Shown piece after piece: positions 51,925 to 64,000 of a stretch of DNA of 64,000 nt; position 1 is the stretch's first letter; every line of letters begins with the position of its first letter. Source of the DNA: Glandiceps talaboti (Eukaryota > Hemichordata > Enteropneusta > Spengelidae); assembly GCF_964340395.1 (NCBI RefSeq), contig NC_135566.1, positions 11,321,001-11,385,000 on the forward strand, written 5' to 3'. Position numbers and translations under genes: made by a program. A model generated the notes under the pieces. It saw only the letters and a program-made list of their open reading frames with translations. It searched no databases and was not told where the DNA came from.

Positions 51925-54900
51925 TATAGACAGACAGACTCACCCGCATAGCCCTGAGACAGACAGACTGACTGACTGACAATAGACAGACAGAAAGACA
52001 GACGGACAGACTGACAATAGACAGACAGAAAGACAGACGGACAGACAGACTTACCTGCAAAGCCCTGAGACAGACATACAGACAGACCAACAGAGAGACC
52101 GACAACTAGACAGACAGACTCACCTGCATAGCCCTGAGACAGACTGGCAGAGAGACTGACAATAGACAGACAGAAAGACAGACAGACAGACTTACCTGCA
52201 TAGCCCTGAGACAGACAGACAGACAGACTGACAATAGACAAACAGAGACAGACAAACTCACCTGCATACCCTAAGACAGGCAAATCGACAGACAGACTCA
52301 TCTGCATAGCCCTGAGACCAATGAATTCTACATTACATCATGTATATTGCATGGTGTTGAAATGACTGATGTAGTGACAGAGTTAATTTGTATTTTGTTT
52401 CTCTCAACTTAGAGAGGACTTAGAAGCCAAGTTTGAAGGCAAGTTACAGAAAGAGATGTCTGGAGTTCTGTATGAAATAGTGAGTCGTATCATGAAAGCC
52501 CTGGTTAATAGAAAAATCACTGTACCTGGCAACTTTAAGGGGTAAGTAACTGTATTTGAAGATAATGTATCGTACATTTCATATACAATTGTAATCATGG
52601 AAACCACTTATTTTGTACATCTCTAAAGCAATATTTGTTACATTGCAGTCACAGTAAAGAATAATTGGCACCTAGAGAGGCCATAAGACTTAACAGGTTC
52701 AAACAGTTATTCTAAATGATTTGTAGACATTTCTTAAAGTTAATAGTACACATCAGGTAAATATTGTACAGTATGTCATACCAATGTTGCTCACTCACAA
52801 AACTTTGGTGCTCACGTGAATATCACCCTTATAGGTGAATGAGTAGGTTACAGTGTCCACCCTCCATTAACAAATGTTTATTGTGGATCAAAGTGATAAA
52901 AAATTGATGTCTTGTGAGTGACACCATATACTAAGTGATTGGGAAACACCTAATTATGGGGTCACAAGAAATTACTGGTATCAGGGCCACGATAAAGGCC
53001 CAATGTGGATCAGAATTAAGATATATGTGTAAAAACTGGTTGTTTGGCAGAGCTATAGAAAAAGTTGGGCCAGAACAAAAGAATGATTCTATGTAATCCT
53101 GATTAAGATAACGTTAATGTGATGACCAGAGATTGAAGCATGGCCCTTTAAATTTACCTGTAGTGCATACTGCTGGATGGTTGTCATTCTGTAATGAGAC
53201 TACGTCTCGTTTCAATTATTGTTTGTTTTCAGTGATATAATTTATACGTTTTTAACTTTCTTCTTCCAGGAAGTCTGGTACAAGTGCTATCAGCTGTTCA
53301 TACAAATCAAACAGCGGATTTCTGTACCCTCTAGAAAGAGGTGTTATTTATGTACACAAGCCACCACTACATATCCGATTTGATGAAATCGCCTGCGTCA
53401 ACTTTGCACGTGGTACCGGAAGCAGTCGGTATTTTGACTTTGAAATTGAAACCAAGAGTGGAAATGTCTATGGTTTTAGTAGCATTGATAGGTAAGTGTA
53501 GAGTTTATTGCATGCATGGAGAAAGAAAGGAAAAGAATGTTTGTTTACTGTGATAAACATACATGGTTAAAATCTGTAGTGTAATGAATCATGGTCACGT
53601 ATATAAGCAGTTTAGTCTTGCAAAGTGTCAATGTATAATACTTTCTCTGCTCTTGTACAGATAAAGTGAAAGTTTCAGACAAATTCAGTTGCTAAAAGGT
53701 TTGCAGAGGTTTCTTCAAAAAATTGTTTGTATGTTGATGCTGAGAAATTTGGCGCATTTTTACTGTTTATCTCTAGATGCATACAGTGTATTCTATGACT
53801 TTGTTAGTTGAACTTGAGACACTAACGATGTACATGTTTGTTATCATTATTTAATCTAGGGATGAGTACAGTGTACTCTATGACTTTGTTAGTACAAAGA
53901 GGCTCAAGATAAAGAACGTAGGACTCAAAGATGGCAATGCAAGGGTAAGTTTTCCTGTATTACACAGTTTACTGGTATATATTCTTTGAATTACTATCTT
54001 CAAGGTTACGCCGTACAGTAATTATGACCACTGGTAATCCAGCCTTCAATTTACTATTAAAGATAGGTGCAAACTAAATCTATTGTTCTTCAATGGTAGA
54101 TTACACAAGTGGGTGATATCAGTTCATCTGTTGTGCAGTGATTCCAATCACCCTGTGATCAAGATAGTATAAACAGTGGAAGTCCAAAAACAGTACACTG
54201 CAAGTTTATGGAACTCTCGCAATAGAAGTCTGCAATGCCTCCCTACTGAGACTATAATTGAACCAACATCCATTCAAAAGCTTATCACTGTTGTATCAAT
54301 ATGTTACCACAATAGTTTTAGTTTGTGTTTATCTTAGTTAACTGATGGCTCGACTAACAGAGTAATAAGTCAAAGATGAATAATTTTCAAGACAGTTTTT
54401 ACATCACTGTCGTATTGCATTTGAGTTGTCATTTTCTAATTGTTGGTTGGTGCCAATAACTGATGACTTGTTACGAGGAGAATGAAATAAGAATCTTTAC
54501 TGAGACGCGAAAACACTTGACCAGGAAATAAAATATTTGACTAAGTATCGCTCAAGATAAAAGATGTATTTCTTTTACAGCCTGGTGCAGTGGGTAACTA
54601 TGATGAATTGATTGGTAGTGATGAGGAAGACACACATGATGCTTACTTAGAACATGTCAAAGCTGAAGGAAGAGAAAGACAAGATTATAGTGATGACGAC
54701 TCCGATGACTCATCAGGTAGGTTTCTATGGCAACATGACATTCAGTGATTTTGTTTTAATTTGGTTGTCATAACCTCATAATTTCAATTTCAAATTCTCC
54801 TAGCAACATTGATTGCTTCGAGTTAGTTTGATGGTGGAAATCTTGTGATTTTAAAATCAAATTCTAGTAATATTGATTGCTTTGGGTTATTTTGACGTTC

Positions 54901-57900
54901 AAAACGTTTTGTATATTTTTTAATGTAAAATTCATCTTTTTATTCTTCAGATGAATCTTTTAATCCTGGTGACAGTGGTAGTGATGTAGCTGAAGAGTAA
55001 GTTTAAACTTTAACTTGATTCAGTCATATTGATGCTTACCTCGTTCACACAGAATTAGACATCTTAACTTTAACTTGATTCATTCACATTGATGCTTACC
55101 TCATTTACACAGAATTAGACATCTTTATTCATTCACATTGATGCTTACCTTGTTTATACAGAATTAGACATCTTAACATTTAACATAGCCATTCTACTTC
55201 ACATACTTTTTAGCTTCCAATATATTGCTATGTAAAATGCTAAACTCTTGTATTGTAGGGAGAGAGCTAGGACTGCCTGAGGAAGGATGGCTAGGGTGGA
55301 CTGCAATAAGCCTAAAATTTGCGGCATATGGACAACCTAGTCCCAGTTCTTTTTCCCTTACATGCAATGGATTTACATTCCATAATATCAACTGGAATTG
55401 AAAGCTAGAATACACATAATACTTAGTGTCTCTCAGAACAAGTGGCAGTGAAGTGAGAAGTACTAGGGAAACATGTAAAACCTTTAGAAGTGTCTGACTG
55501 ATTTCAAAAACATATACAATAGTACTTTATGATTACAAGCAATGCAGGGCACAAATGTTAATTTTTCTAGTGTCTTCAAACCAGTGAGTATGAACCTTTG
55601 AAAAAGGTCTCTCGTTTTACCAAAATGGCAAAGAAAATTGCATTTTTTTCTCAAAATGTAGTGAAAAGTTTAGTAAGGCCCAAGAGTCGCCATGTTACTG
55701 TGTTGTAAGGGTTAGCATTACTTTAAGAGATATTAGGTGGATTTCCATCATTATATTGAAATGTACACTTTTCTAAAGTCTATCCAATTGTTTTTTTGTC
55801 AGGTATGACAGTAATGCTACATCGTCAGAAGGAGAAGAGTCAGGTAGTGAGAGTGGAGCTGACGACACTAAGAAGAGGAAAAAGGTGAAAGAAAGTAAAC
55901 CAAGGAAGAAAGCTAAAACAGTGGTAAGTTTGAGATAACATATATTGATATAAAAAGTAAACCCAGGGTGTGTTTATGACAGTGACGGTATTTATCAACA
56001 GAGTTGCCTGTTTTTGTTCCATCCAAGAGAATAGTTTTGATAGCTAACAGTCAGAGATACATGTAAATAAACATGCAAATGCCATTTTACCAAGCGTGTC
56101 TATCTTAACAGGATTTACCAAACATTGCTTTTGTCATTATAGCTAGAAACATTATCATTCACATATCAGTCCAGATAGTGTTTGAAGTCAATAGATTGAT
56201 CAATAAATCAATCAATTATTCCATTAATCAATCAAAAGTGGCAGCCTTCAATACTAAGGAAAGTTCAAAAACTCTGTACAGTAAGAAGGCTCTATTGATA
56301 AGTTTTTTGAGTTCTTTCTGAAGGCATTAGCTGTATGTTTTTGTCTTGATTCCAATGTTAGATATGTTCTGTAGATGAGGCACAGCAGATTTATTGAACA
56401 TATCTTTTTGTTTGTTTGTTTGTTTGTTTGTTTGTTTGTTTGTTTCATGTTTGTACATTTTATTGCTATCCCTTTATTGTATTGATTGATGGATAGAGTA
56501 TTCCTTGTTTCTTTATTACTACGTTGTCTAGTCTGAAAAACCAAGAAAAAGAAGACAGAAAAAAGAGAAAGATCCCGATAGACCTAAAAGACCAGCTTCA
56601 GCATATTTCTTGTGGTTGAACAAGAATAGAGAGGGCATTAAGAAAGAAAATCCTGGTATGGCTATCACGGAGGTAACCAAGAAAGCTGGGGAAATGTGGG
56701 GCAAGCTGACAGATGAAGACAAAGAGGTTAGTAGTTAGGTCACAGGTCATCACTATGGAGATAGCCACAGGTGATCACTATGGAGATAGCCACAGGTGAT
56801 CACATATATGGAGATAGGTCATCACCATGGTGATACGTAACAGGTCATCACCATGGCATGAGATCACAGGACATTACGATGTAGAGAGGTCACAGGTCAT
56901 CACTGTGAAGATAGGTCACAGGTTGTCACTATGGTGATAGGTCATAGGTCATCACATGGAGATAGGTCATGTCACTATAGAGATAGGTCATAGGTCATCA
57001 CATGGAGATAGGTCACATGTCACTATAGAGATAGGTCACAATCTTGATGATAGTGGTAAACAAATTAATGTACACCATATTTTCCAGTCTAGAAAATTTT
57101 GCAAAAAATATTTTTTTCAGAACTGATTCCCAGAGACTTAAATTTTGAAACTAACATTTTGTATATCTTGTGTAGTAGGAATTTGTTGAACTGCGTAATT
57201 TCTTTAAACTGGTCTTTTGCATATCTGTCATAGGAATTTGTTGAACAAGCCAAAGAATTGAAAGTGGAGTATGAGGAGGCAATGACTGAGTATAAGAAAA
57301 GACAAGAAGAAGGAGGTGGTAGCAGTGTTAGTACAACTACAAGGTAAGACAGTAGATAGATAGTAAGGGATGATCACACAATACCACACAAGCTCAATAA
57401 GAGAACGTTGTTCATTGGGGAGGGGGGGGGTCTGGCATCAATGCGATTGCTGGACCTCAGTTTCGCAATTCTAACCAAATTGTTAAAACTTTCACTCCTT
57501 CAATGATAACAGCTTTTGTATTTACTACTGAGATGTTGATAAGGTGATAAAAATTTTCTTTTAATGTGAGATATGGTGCTGGGTTTGAACGGTTTCAAGT
57601 AGTATTTTGAAGTGTTTACCATCATCTCAGTAAACAGGTTCATAAGGTTGAAACTTCATGTTTACCATCATGTTTTTACATTGCACCGATCGTAGTAGTA
57701 GCTACAGTTTTCATGGTGAGTTACATCATATATAAACATGTGATGTCGCACTTGTGAATGTTCGTGTAGGGGGAGCCTCGGAGGGGGAAGAGGTTTTGTC
57801 GATGTTCGTTTATTGAGCTTGTGTGATATTGTGCAGTGGTCCCTAAGATACACCATGTCATTCCACTCTAATTGGCCTTCTCTTCCCGTAAAGTGGTGAT

Positions 57901-58592
57901 GACAGTAAAACACATTTGCATCCTATAGACTATAGATAACCACCTTGTCACCATAATCAGTGAAATTACTTTTGAAAAGAGAGTGTGCCAAAACAATTTG
58001 CTGGTCAAATATGTATGAAAAGTCTTTGCTGTATGTAGTAAAGGTAAGTAGCTAGATAGCTTAGCAGGTGTTGTCAAATGCAATAATAGGCAAAATGGTA
58101 CTCGTTGATTGGATTAGTCAGTTTCTTGTTTCTGAAATCCTTGTTCTATGGTAGGTCAAAACCTTGTGAAGAAGTTGTATTTTTTTTTAAAATCAAAATA
58201 TTTGCAAAAAATCTTTATTTTAAAAATCTGAAATTTGAGTTGATTTGTGTGCATTTACAATGTTGAAATGTTTACATAATTCAGTCCTACTTTCTCTTGT
58301 AATATGGATTGTATCAAATGTAAAAAAAAAAAAAAGTATTGAAGATTTTGCAAAATTCTAAACCACAAATGTTTGAATATTTTGCAGTAGTTCTAAACCA
58401 AGGAAAGAGAAGGCAGTAGTTTCCAAGTCTCCGACCAAGAGTCCAAAGAAATCCACAGCAGGAAGTGGAGCAAACTATAAAAGTAAGGAGTACATATCCA
58501 GTGAGTCATCATCGGATTCAACATTGTCATCAGATGATGACGACAAACCACTCAAACCAAAGAAAAAGGGTAAAGGCAAGGAAGAAGATGAT
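47233..58592 (+). CDS. SSRP1: FACT complex subunit SSRP1, 16 exons, 3' end missing
   Basis: Exons: 47233-47286, 48126-48311, 48980-49085, 49783-49970, 50123-50217, 50676-50811, 51686-51789, 52413-52541, 53270-53491, 53860-53944, 54581-54716, 54951-54996, 55803-55923, 56532-56726, 57234-57343 and 58388-58592. They join in frame to 706 aa (human SSRP1 is 709). Order: N-terminal SSRP1/POB3 domain (GWNWGT near residue 108), tandem-PH middle domain with [26 protein letters not shown] split here by position, [19 protein letters not shown] and [13 protein letters not shown], acidic DDDSDDSS segment (~470-480), ESFNPGD, a basic region, one HMG box (~550-620, [14 protein letters not shown]) and a Ser/Lys-rich tail. 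With SPT16 it forms FACT, which binds H2A-H2B and H3-H4 and lets polymerases pass nucleosomes. The last donor (GAT then GTGAGT) predicts one more short exon, not found up to 64000. Confidence 0.97.
48684..48803. mobile_element. 120-bp inverted-repeat element in SSRP1 intron 2
   Basis: TCAGTGTTCTCCCCAGGACT at the left and AGTCCTGGGGAGAACACACT at the right are inverted repeats with one small mismatch. Confidence 0.75.
50256..50311 (+). pseudogene. Duplicated 3' edge of SSRP1 exon 5
   Basis: Copy of 50171-50226 (end of exon 5 plus donor), 85 bp downstream in intron 5. The copy has GTAAGT where the true donor has GTTAGT, and an in-frame TGA, so it cannot extend the protein. Confidence 0.85.
50340..50520. 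repeat. (TG)n tract in SSRP1 intron 5
   Basis: TG runs with TGTTGTGTGTC and GTGCGTGCG interruptions. Low-complexity frames on both strands are not coding. Confidence 0.95.
51885..52315. repeat. Complex CAGA-rich repeat in SSRP1 intron 7
   Basis: (CAGA)n blocks alternate with CACCTGCATAGCCCTGAG at irregular ~60 to 120-bp spacing, about six times. Confidence 0.9.
53771..53810 (+). pseudogene. Duplicated acceptor and start of SSRP1 exon 10
   Basis: Matches 53855-53895: the CTAG acceptor end, then ACAGTGTA-TCTATGACTTTGTTAGT. It is 85 bp upstream of exon 10 in intron 9, shifted in frame, and lacks a donor. Confidence 0.8.
54028..54367. mobile_element. ~340-bp element in SSRP1 intron 10
   Basis: Matches the 32178 element along its length (AATCTATTGT, GTGATCAAGATAGT, GCCTCCCTACTGAGACTATA, CCAACATCCATTCA). 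Terminal repeats are more decayed. Confidence 0.8.
55003..55175. repeat. Three-copy ~65-bp repeat after SSRP1 exon 12
   Basis: TTGATGCTTACCTCGTT ... ACACAGAATTAGACATCTT recurs three times just inside intron 12. Each copy ends in an ACAG that resembles an acceptor. Confidence 0.85.
56727..57050. repeat. Minisatellite in SSRP1 intron 14
   Basis: Irregular ~25 to 32-bp units of AGGTCACAGGTCATCACTAT plus GGAGAT, about eleven copies, starting at the exon 14 donor. A (TTTG)n run lies nearby at 56403-56446, in intron 13. Confidence 0.85.
57176..57191 (+). repeat. Duplicated acceptor and first bases of SSRP1 exon 15
   Basis: TAGGAATTTGTTGAAC occurs here and again at 57231, 55 bp later, where it spans the real acceptor and exon start. 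Confidence 0.8.
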
Positions 58593-59544
58593 GTGAGTAC
58601 TCATTCTGTTCAGTGTTATAAAAACAAAAGAATGGTATGCAAACTGGTTAGAGGGCAGTGTACGTGCATGTGCTCATGTGGCTCATTTTATAAAAGACAA
58701 GAATTGTGTGGATGTCTTTAGAGGGCAGTATACATGTATGTATGTGTCGTACTTATTGTAATAAATGTATGGATGTCATTAGAGGGTAGTTTATATGCAA
58801 GAAAGGTTGGATGTTCGTTGTCATAATTGTAGAAGGAATGGTGAGTTTATGTATTGCACTATTCTGGTGTATTGTATCATGTTCAAGATGACATAGTAAA
58901 CTAGAAAATGTAGATTCAATATACTGCCATACTCGCTTACAAAGTTACTGAAAAATGAGAAATCTGATACGAAGCACAAGACTCAGTGTTTCCAAATCAA
59001 GAATTGTCATACTATCTGGTCATAGAAAAGTTCTCTATGTAAATCTTGCATGTAAAAATAATAATACATAAGATAAGAAATACCACATTGTCATTTACTG
59101 ACTGAAATCAACCTTATACAATCAATTTTAGTCTGCCTAGTTACACCAGGGGATTCACACACTTGGATGTCCACAGCTGTAATAATATTTTTTTTTTATT
59201 GCCAGAATAAATATAGATATACAAAATATTATATACTAATCTACAAAATATCAAATTTTAGAAACCAAGGGTCAAGGATAGAGGATTAAAATAATTTGAA
59301 ATCAAATTTCTGGCTAGGACCACAGAAAATTAGTTATTAAGAAGTAGTCGAGTCAAGAAATAAGTCAATGTGATTTGTAGTGTGTTTGTATCAAACTGAT
59401 AGACTGAATATTGACTAGTGTATGTCAGACAAATGGAAAGGAAAGAGAGGACAAAACAATATATAAATAAGGCCAAATGAAAAAAAAATAATGTTCTTCT
59501 GATATCCTCACTGACCCTAGTTTAAGCCCCTGACCCTAAACATT

Positions 59545-59935
59545 TTTTTGCATGCAAAAAGGTAAAATGGTAACAATTTACTTCTATTTCTGTGTACACC
59601 TTCATGTCTTTGCCTCATCTGTGGTCACTTTAAAAAAAATTGTATTCCAGAGAGAAAACATGTCTTTTTAGACTATAACAGTACAGTTTGCATAACGTGT
59701 TTGTCTACTTAACATTTAATTGTCTTCATTTACTTCTTTTACACCTCATCAAACTCTCACGGAAGTATTGTGACCAATGAGAATCTTATCTTGGGGTCAA
59801 ATTAATTTTTAAAAATTTAAAATAAAATAAAATAAAATTCCTACCTACCTACCCTATGTTTTCTGAAGCCATGTTATCAGAAACAAACATTTATTTTTAT
59901 TTTGCCTAAATTAGAAGGAAGGTGTTGTTTGAACT
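59545..59935 (+). repeat. Dispersed repeat downstream of SSRP1 exon 16
   Basis: The left part is the reverse complement of 8095-8235 (TTGCATGCAAAAAGGTAAAA, CACCTTCATG, GCCTCAT). The right part matches 6855-7005 (CCTACCTACCTACCCTATG). This links the two left-hand blocks to one element family. Confidence 0.7.
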
Positions 59936-61195
59936 ACAGTTTCAAGGTGGTTCTGTTACTAATTCTTTTTTTTATTTCAGTTAGATTAACTATTAAAAGT
60001 AGTAATTTGATAGCAAACATCAAACAATTGTTGACCTTGAACTATTAAATCCTCTATGGCTTAGAGAACAGTATTGATTGTATCATATCCAATTTTACAT
60101 TCTTTCAGCATAAAATGCACCTTTGTATGCCATAAAACACAGGTACTGAAATTCTGAATTCCATGTATGAGCCGCATTGTCAGGTGCCACTAGAGGGGGC
60201 TAGTCTCGTAACCATTCTGCTATGTGGATTGCGGTCTGTGCATTTGTCATGCTACATACATAGCCACAGTGAGTCACTATGACAGAGTTGTTTACTGAAA
60301 CTAGGGTACAGTATCTACTGTTAATTTTATTGGTGATTGATTTAGAGCTGTGACCTTTGACACAAGGCCTTTGACCTTTGGAAATTCTGTTTTGACACTG
60401 ACCTAGTTTAGTGTGTGAGAACAGGAAACCTATCTGTCCAGTCAGTCAGGAAATATGTTGAAGGACACAGAGTGTTGTGTAAGAAGGACAAAGCATTGTG
60501 AGGACAATGAGACGTTAAAAAGTGGTGTCATTGACATTATCAAATAGCAAATAAGTGTAAAATCAGAAAACTGATAGTCAGTTTGTGGTTGCTAATAAGT
60601 AGGAGCACCATGTTTTGAAGAGTGATGAATTCTTGACAAATGAAAGAAACAAACAAAATTGTCCTTGAAAACAACAAACTAAAGAAATATGCAACAAAAT
60701 TGCCCTTGAAAAGTAGAGTATATAACCAAACAAAATTTTCTATCTAGGAACATTTGTAACTATATCTTCTCTCTCAATTCAACAAAATGTAACTAAAATT
60801 TATAAACAACACATTTTGGAATATATCACTTTTGTGTTTCTCTTTTATGAATTCTTTGTAAGATCATGAAGACTGTAGTTTTGACATGAATTCAAATTTA
60901 TACAGTAATTTCAGTTGTGATAAATTTGAATAATTTTTGTCTCAAAATCTGTAAATTTCAAGGGAGTTTTCTATTTGAATCACCTCGCTATGGAAACAGC
61001 AGATTTAAAACCTCGGAATGTATCAATGTTTTAAAGGTTTTAAATATATTCATGTGGCAACATATCCCTTATCATTGTGGAAATATAATAATTTCATTGA
61101 CGAATATTTTATGTCTGTGGAAAACGAGCAGCATGTTGCTATCTATATAGTTATTATAAACAGTCAGGGGAAATGAGATTAAGTTCTTATAGCTG

Positions 61196-61525
61196 TAACA
61201 GCAGTGAGTCCAACCCAGCCTAGTTTGACTATAGTCAGCATTTTAACTTCTCTAGTCCAGAGACTTGGCGATCTGACAGAACACAATTCCATTGTTCTGG
61301 CGTAGATGTTGCAGCAGTGAGTCTGACCCACCCTAGTTTGATTATAGTCAACATTTTAACTTCTCTAGACCTGAGACTTGGCTCTCTGACAGAACATAAT
61401 TTGTAGTATTCTGGCATAGATGTAATACAGTAAGTCCGACCCAGCCTAGTTTGACTATAGTCAGCATTTTAACTTCTCTAGCATGGACACTTGGCTGTCT
61501 GACACAACATAATTGCAAAGTTCTG
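61196..61525. repeat. Three-copy ~115-bp tandem repeat
   Basis: CAGCCTAGTTTGACTATAGT then CAGCATTTTAACTTCTCTAG and CTTGGC...TCTGACAGAACA recurs three times. Short open frames here are chance. Confidence 0.85.
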
Positions 61526-62162
61526 GTGAATGGCATTGTCAAACCAGATAACCAAGTCGCTGGGCTAAAACTCTGACATACACAGCAGATCTCTTGGTAA
61601 CAAATTTGTGAGTCAGCCATCTAATTTTGAAATGAGAGGAGTACAAATAATGACAACATTTTGTAGAACAAAAAATAAAAAGCATGTAAACCTGGCAAAT
61701 ATTGGATAAGTAAATACTCTCGACTTGGATTTTAGGAAATTCTTTGTGTAATTTATTGTTAACATAACTTATAGTACAGGTTTGTGTTCATTTTGATGGA
61801 TTTAACAGCACATTTTGTGGACAGAATTTTCTTATCTTATGTCTAAGGTGTCACCAAGGACAAAATAGCTGATATTTGTTCCAAGAGAGTACCCTGTTAG
61901 ATCTATTGGTAAGGAGATTGATTGTAACAAAATTAGATTGCAAAGTATGTCATTGTTATGGTCAAGCAAAATCACTTCCCAGCGTAGTGTGTACTATAAT
62001 GTCTAGGTTTAATGAGAAGTTTTGTATTTGAGACTTGGCTGGTCAAGGTGTGGATGAATTTTGTTATGCACACTTTACTGAAGAACAGTAGTCTGGATGC
62101 CAATGTGGTCTCAAAAAGAGAAAGAGAGCTGTGAAAGATTTGATGAAAGATAGCACTAGATT

Positions 62163-62355
62163 TAGTCTAGTTCCTATATGGTATCGTTGCAATTTACACC
62201 TACACTCACTAGTCTAGTTCCTATATGGTATCATTACCATTTACACCTCCACTCACATAGTCTAGTTCCTATACAGTATTGTTACCATTTACACCTCCAC
62301 TCACTAGTCTAGTTCCTATACGATATCATTACCTTTTACACCTCCACTCACAGTT
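62163..62355. repeat. 48-bp minisatellite, four copies, second locus
   Basis: Same unit as at 42392-42832 in the same orientation, with more divergence between copies. Confidence 0.9.
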
Positions 62356-63409
62356 TAGTTAAAGACCATATTGGCCTAGCCTCCAGACTACACTAGACTA
62401 CAGGTGTACAAGAACAAGTGTACAACTGAGATTGAAGTCCTAGACATGGCACCATGTTGACCAAGGCAGTCGTTTACAAGTTAACACAGTTTCAGCTAAC
62501 ATGTTTATAGACCCTTTAATAGTGTTAATACGGTTCTGATCACTAAAATTTATAAGAAAAGTGTCCAGTTTTTAGTAACATAGTTTGAACAATGGGGAGG
62601 ATAGGAGACCAAGGATAATATCGCTATAAATAGACATTTGAAATAGTTTATGACATGTCCAAGCACTTTGTCAGTAATATTGTAAACAGTACAACAATTG
62701 AAATATCAGTTTATGTGACACTTTTTTGACAAACAACACTCCTATACATCAAATTTTCTCCAATGAACAATAAAAAAAGTGATTGATTTGTGTTTTGTAT
62801 TTGTTAACCTTGTATTGAGAGGTCAAAATTATACTTCACTTGAATTCTACCATCATATTTCTATTCCTAGCCCTCCCACCATCTTGTGGTGTGATATTTG
62901 ACCCTTGTTTTACTGGCTACAAATTTACAACATTCTGTCCCATTAAATTTAATTTATGGTAATGAGGAGGGGAGAGGGGTCTGGTAAAATGTACTTAATT
63001 TCAACACATTTTAAAGTTTAACCTGTAATCCATTGAATGAGGGGGGGGGGGGGGGTTGAATTCGTTTTTTCCCCATCAACAAAACTCAAAAACCCCAGTC
63101 ACCTGTATTCTAGGCTACTTCAAGTTCTTAGATTAGATCCAATTAAACACCATTCTCGCAAACCAGAGCTGATATTTTTTCCGCGACACTGAAAATTAAT
63201 AAGATTGATGGCACGTTTTGGACGATGTCGTAAAAGAGGCTTGTGGTTTGTGATGATGATGAAACACTTGTTAATGTAGAAAGTGTGCTGTTCAACACTT
63301 TTGTATGTTGGTCTTTGATAGGTGTGTATAGGTTTTTGATAGGTGTGTATGTATTTGTAAGTAGGTCTGTGGGAAGTTTGTAGGTTTTTGAGAGAGGTGT
63401 AGCCTCAGC

Positions 63410-63580
63410 CAGTGTGCCCTCTAATGATAGCCAAATTTTGTTGCGAGTCAAAATGATAAAAAAAACTGGCATTTCTTGTGAGTCACCACGTAGTAAGAGA
63501 TACAGGTACACCACATTTCAGTGCGTCACTAGAAATTGTGTGCCTCAGTGGCACGTCAAATTAGCTTAGAGAGTGCACTG
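63410..63580. mobile_element. hAT-like short element
   Basis: The ends CAGTGTGCCCTCTAA and TTAGAGAGTGCACTG are inverted; a CAGTG start is typical of hAT-type ends. A related, more diverged sequence lies at about 52845-52945. No target duplication was verified. Confidence 0.6.
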
Positions 63581-64000
63581 TGTACGTCTTTGAGAGGTGT
63601 GTATGTATTTGTAAGTAGGTCTTTGAGAGGTGTGTTGGTCTGTGACAGGTTTGTAGGTGTTTCCTCTTCTTGACTGTGACATTTTATTACCAGGGTTATT
63701 ATTCATACTGATATGTAGGTAATTATGTCAAAAGTAACATAACTTGGTTGTTACAATGTGATGATCTCCCAGAAGATACAGGTAAAAACAAACCCTTTTC
63801 AAGGGTAAAATGTACTGATATGTATGTAAAGTCTATTGGTGTTCCCCAGGTAGATTTTTCCCACCAAAGTCATGATGCTAGTTAAAGAAAACTGTACATC
63901 TTTTATCAGATTCCCGTATGTTACCAGGGTCCCCACCAAAATTGTAATAATGGCCTAATAAAAAAAAATTGTGTGGTTCCGATTACGCTCAATCTTAGAA

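Larger units (their letters stand above)
58593..64000. other. Probable last SSRP1 intron, repeat-rich
   Basis: Follows the exon 16 donor. I searched for an acidic Ser/Glu-rich terminal exon with a good acceptor and found none. It contains the repeats at 59545, 61196, 62163 and 63410, a G run near 63041, and otherwise AT-rich DNA. A different 3' gene structure cannot be ruled out. Confidence 0.5.

Overview
This is a window of nuclear DNA from an animal. Genes are split into many short exons with GT-AG introns, GC content is low, and the DNA between exons is full of micro- and minisatellites, small inverted-repeat transposons, a tRNA-derived SINE and LINE fragments. Gene content and repeat style suggest an invertebrate, perhaps a marine deuterostome such as a hemichordate or cephalochordate. 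The sequence alone does not settle the taxon.

Four protein-coding genes can be read exon by exon, with consistent splice phases. (1) CUEDC1 (CUE-domain protein), minus strand, 23431 down to 14390, 8 coding exons, 412 aa. (2) MRPS23 (mitochondrial ribosomal protein mS23), plus strand, 29256-32804, 5 exons, 203 aa. (3) A D-amino-acid/D-aspartate oxidase, minus strand, 45147 down to 34863, 10 exons found, 327 aa, ending in a peroxisomal ARL signal; about 14 expected residues are missing. A tandem copy of its promoter and first exon lies just upstream at 46310-46509. (4) SSRP1 (FACT histone chaperone subunit with HMG box), plus strand, 47233 to 58592, 16 exons, 706 aa; the last short exon was not found and probably lies past the window edge.

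Layout: 1-14.4 kb is non-coding repeat-rich DNA and the 3' flank of CUEDC1. CUEDC1 fills 14.4-23.4 kb, followed by a 5.8-kb spacer. MRPS23 and the oxidase converge at 33-35 kb. The oxidase and SSRP1 diverge from a short shared upstream region at 46.5-47.2 kb. From 58.6 kb to the end is repeat-rich non-coding DNA, probably the last SSRP1 intron. The genes are unrelated housekeeping functions (mitochondrial translation, peroxisomal D-amino-acid oxidation, chromatin) and do not form a pathway. CUEDC1 next to MRPS23 matches the vertebrate gene neighbourhood.

The most unusual feature is CUEDC1 intron 3. It is made almost entirely of about 21 tandem copies of a ~60-bp unit, and each unit carries the intron's own 3' splice site plus the first ~25 bases of exon 4. 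Smaller duplications that copy exon edges or splice sites occur beside SSRP1 exons 5, 10 and 15, across the MRPS23 stop codon, and over the oxidase first exon and promoter. Together they suggest a local tendency to tandemly copy exon boundaries. Other notable items are three copies of a TTAA-flanked foldback element, one with a microsatellite grown from its loop; an inverted-repeat element with an internally amplified 65-bp unit; and a 48-bp minisatellite present at two loci 20 kb apart.
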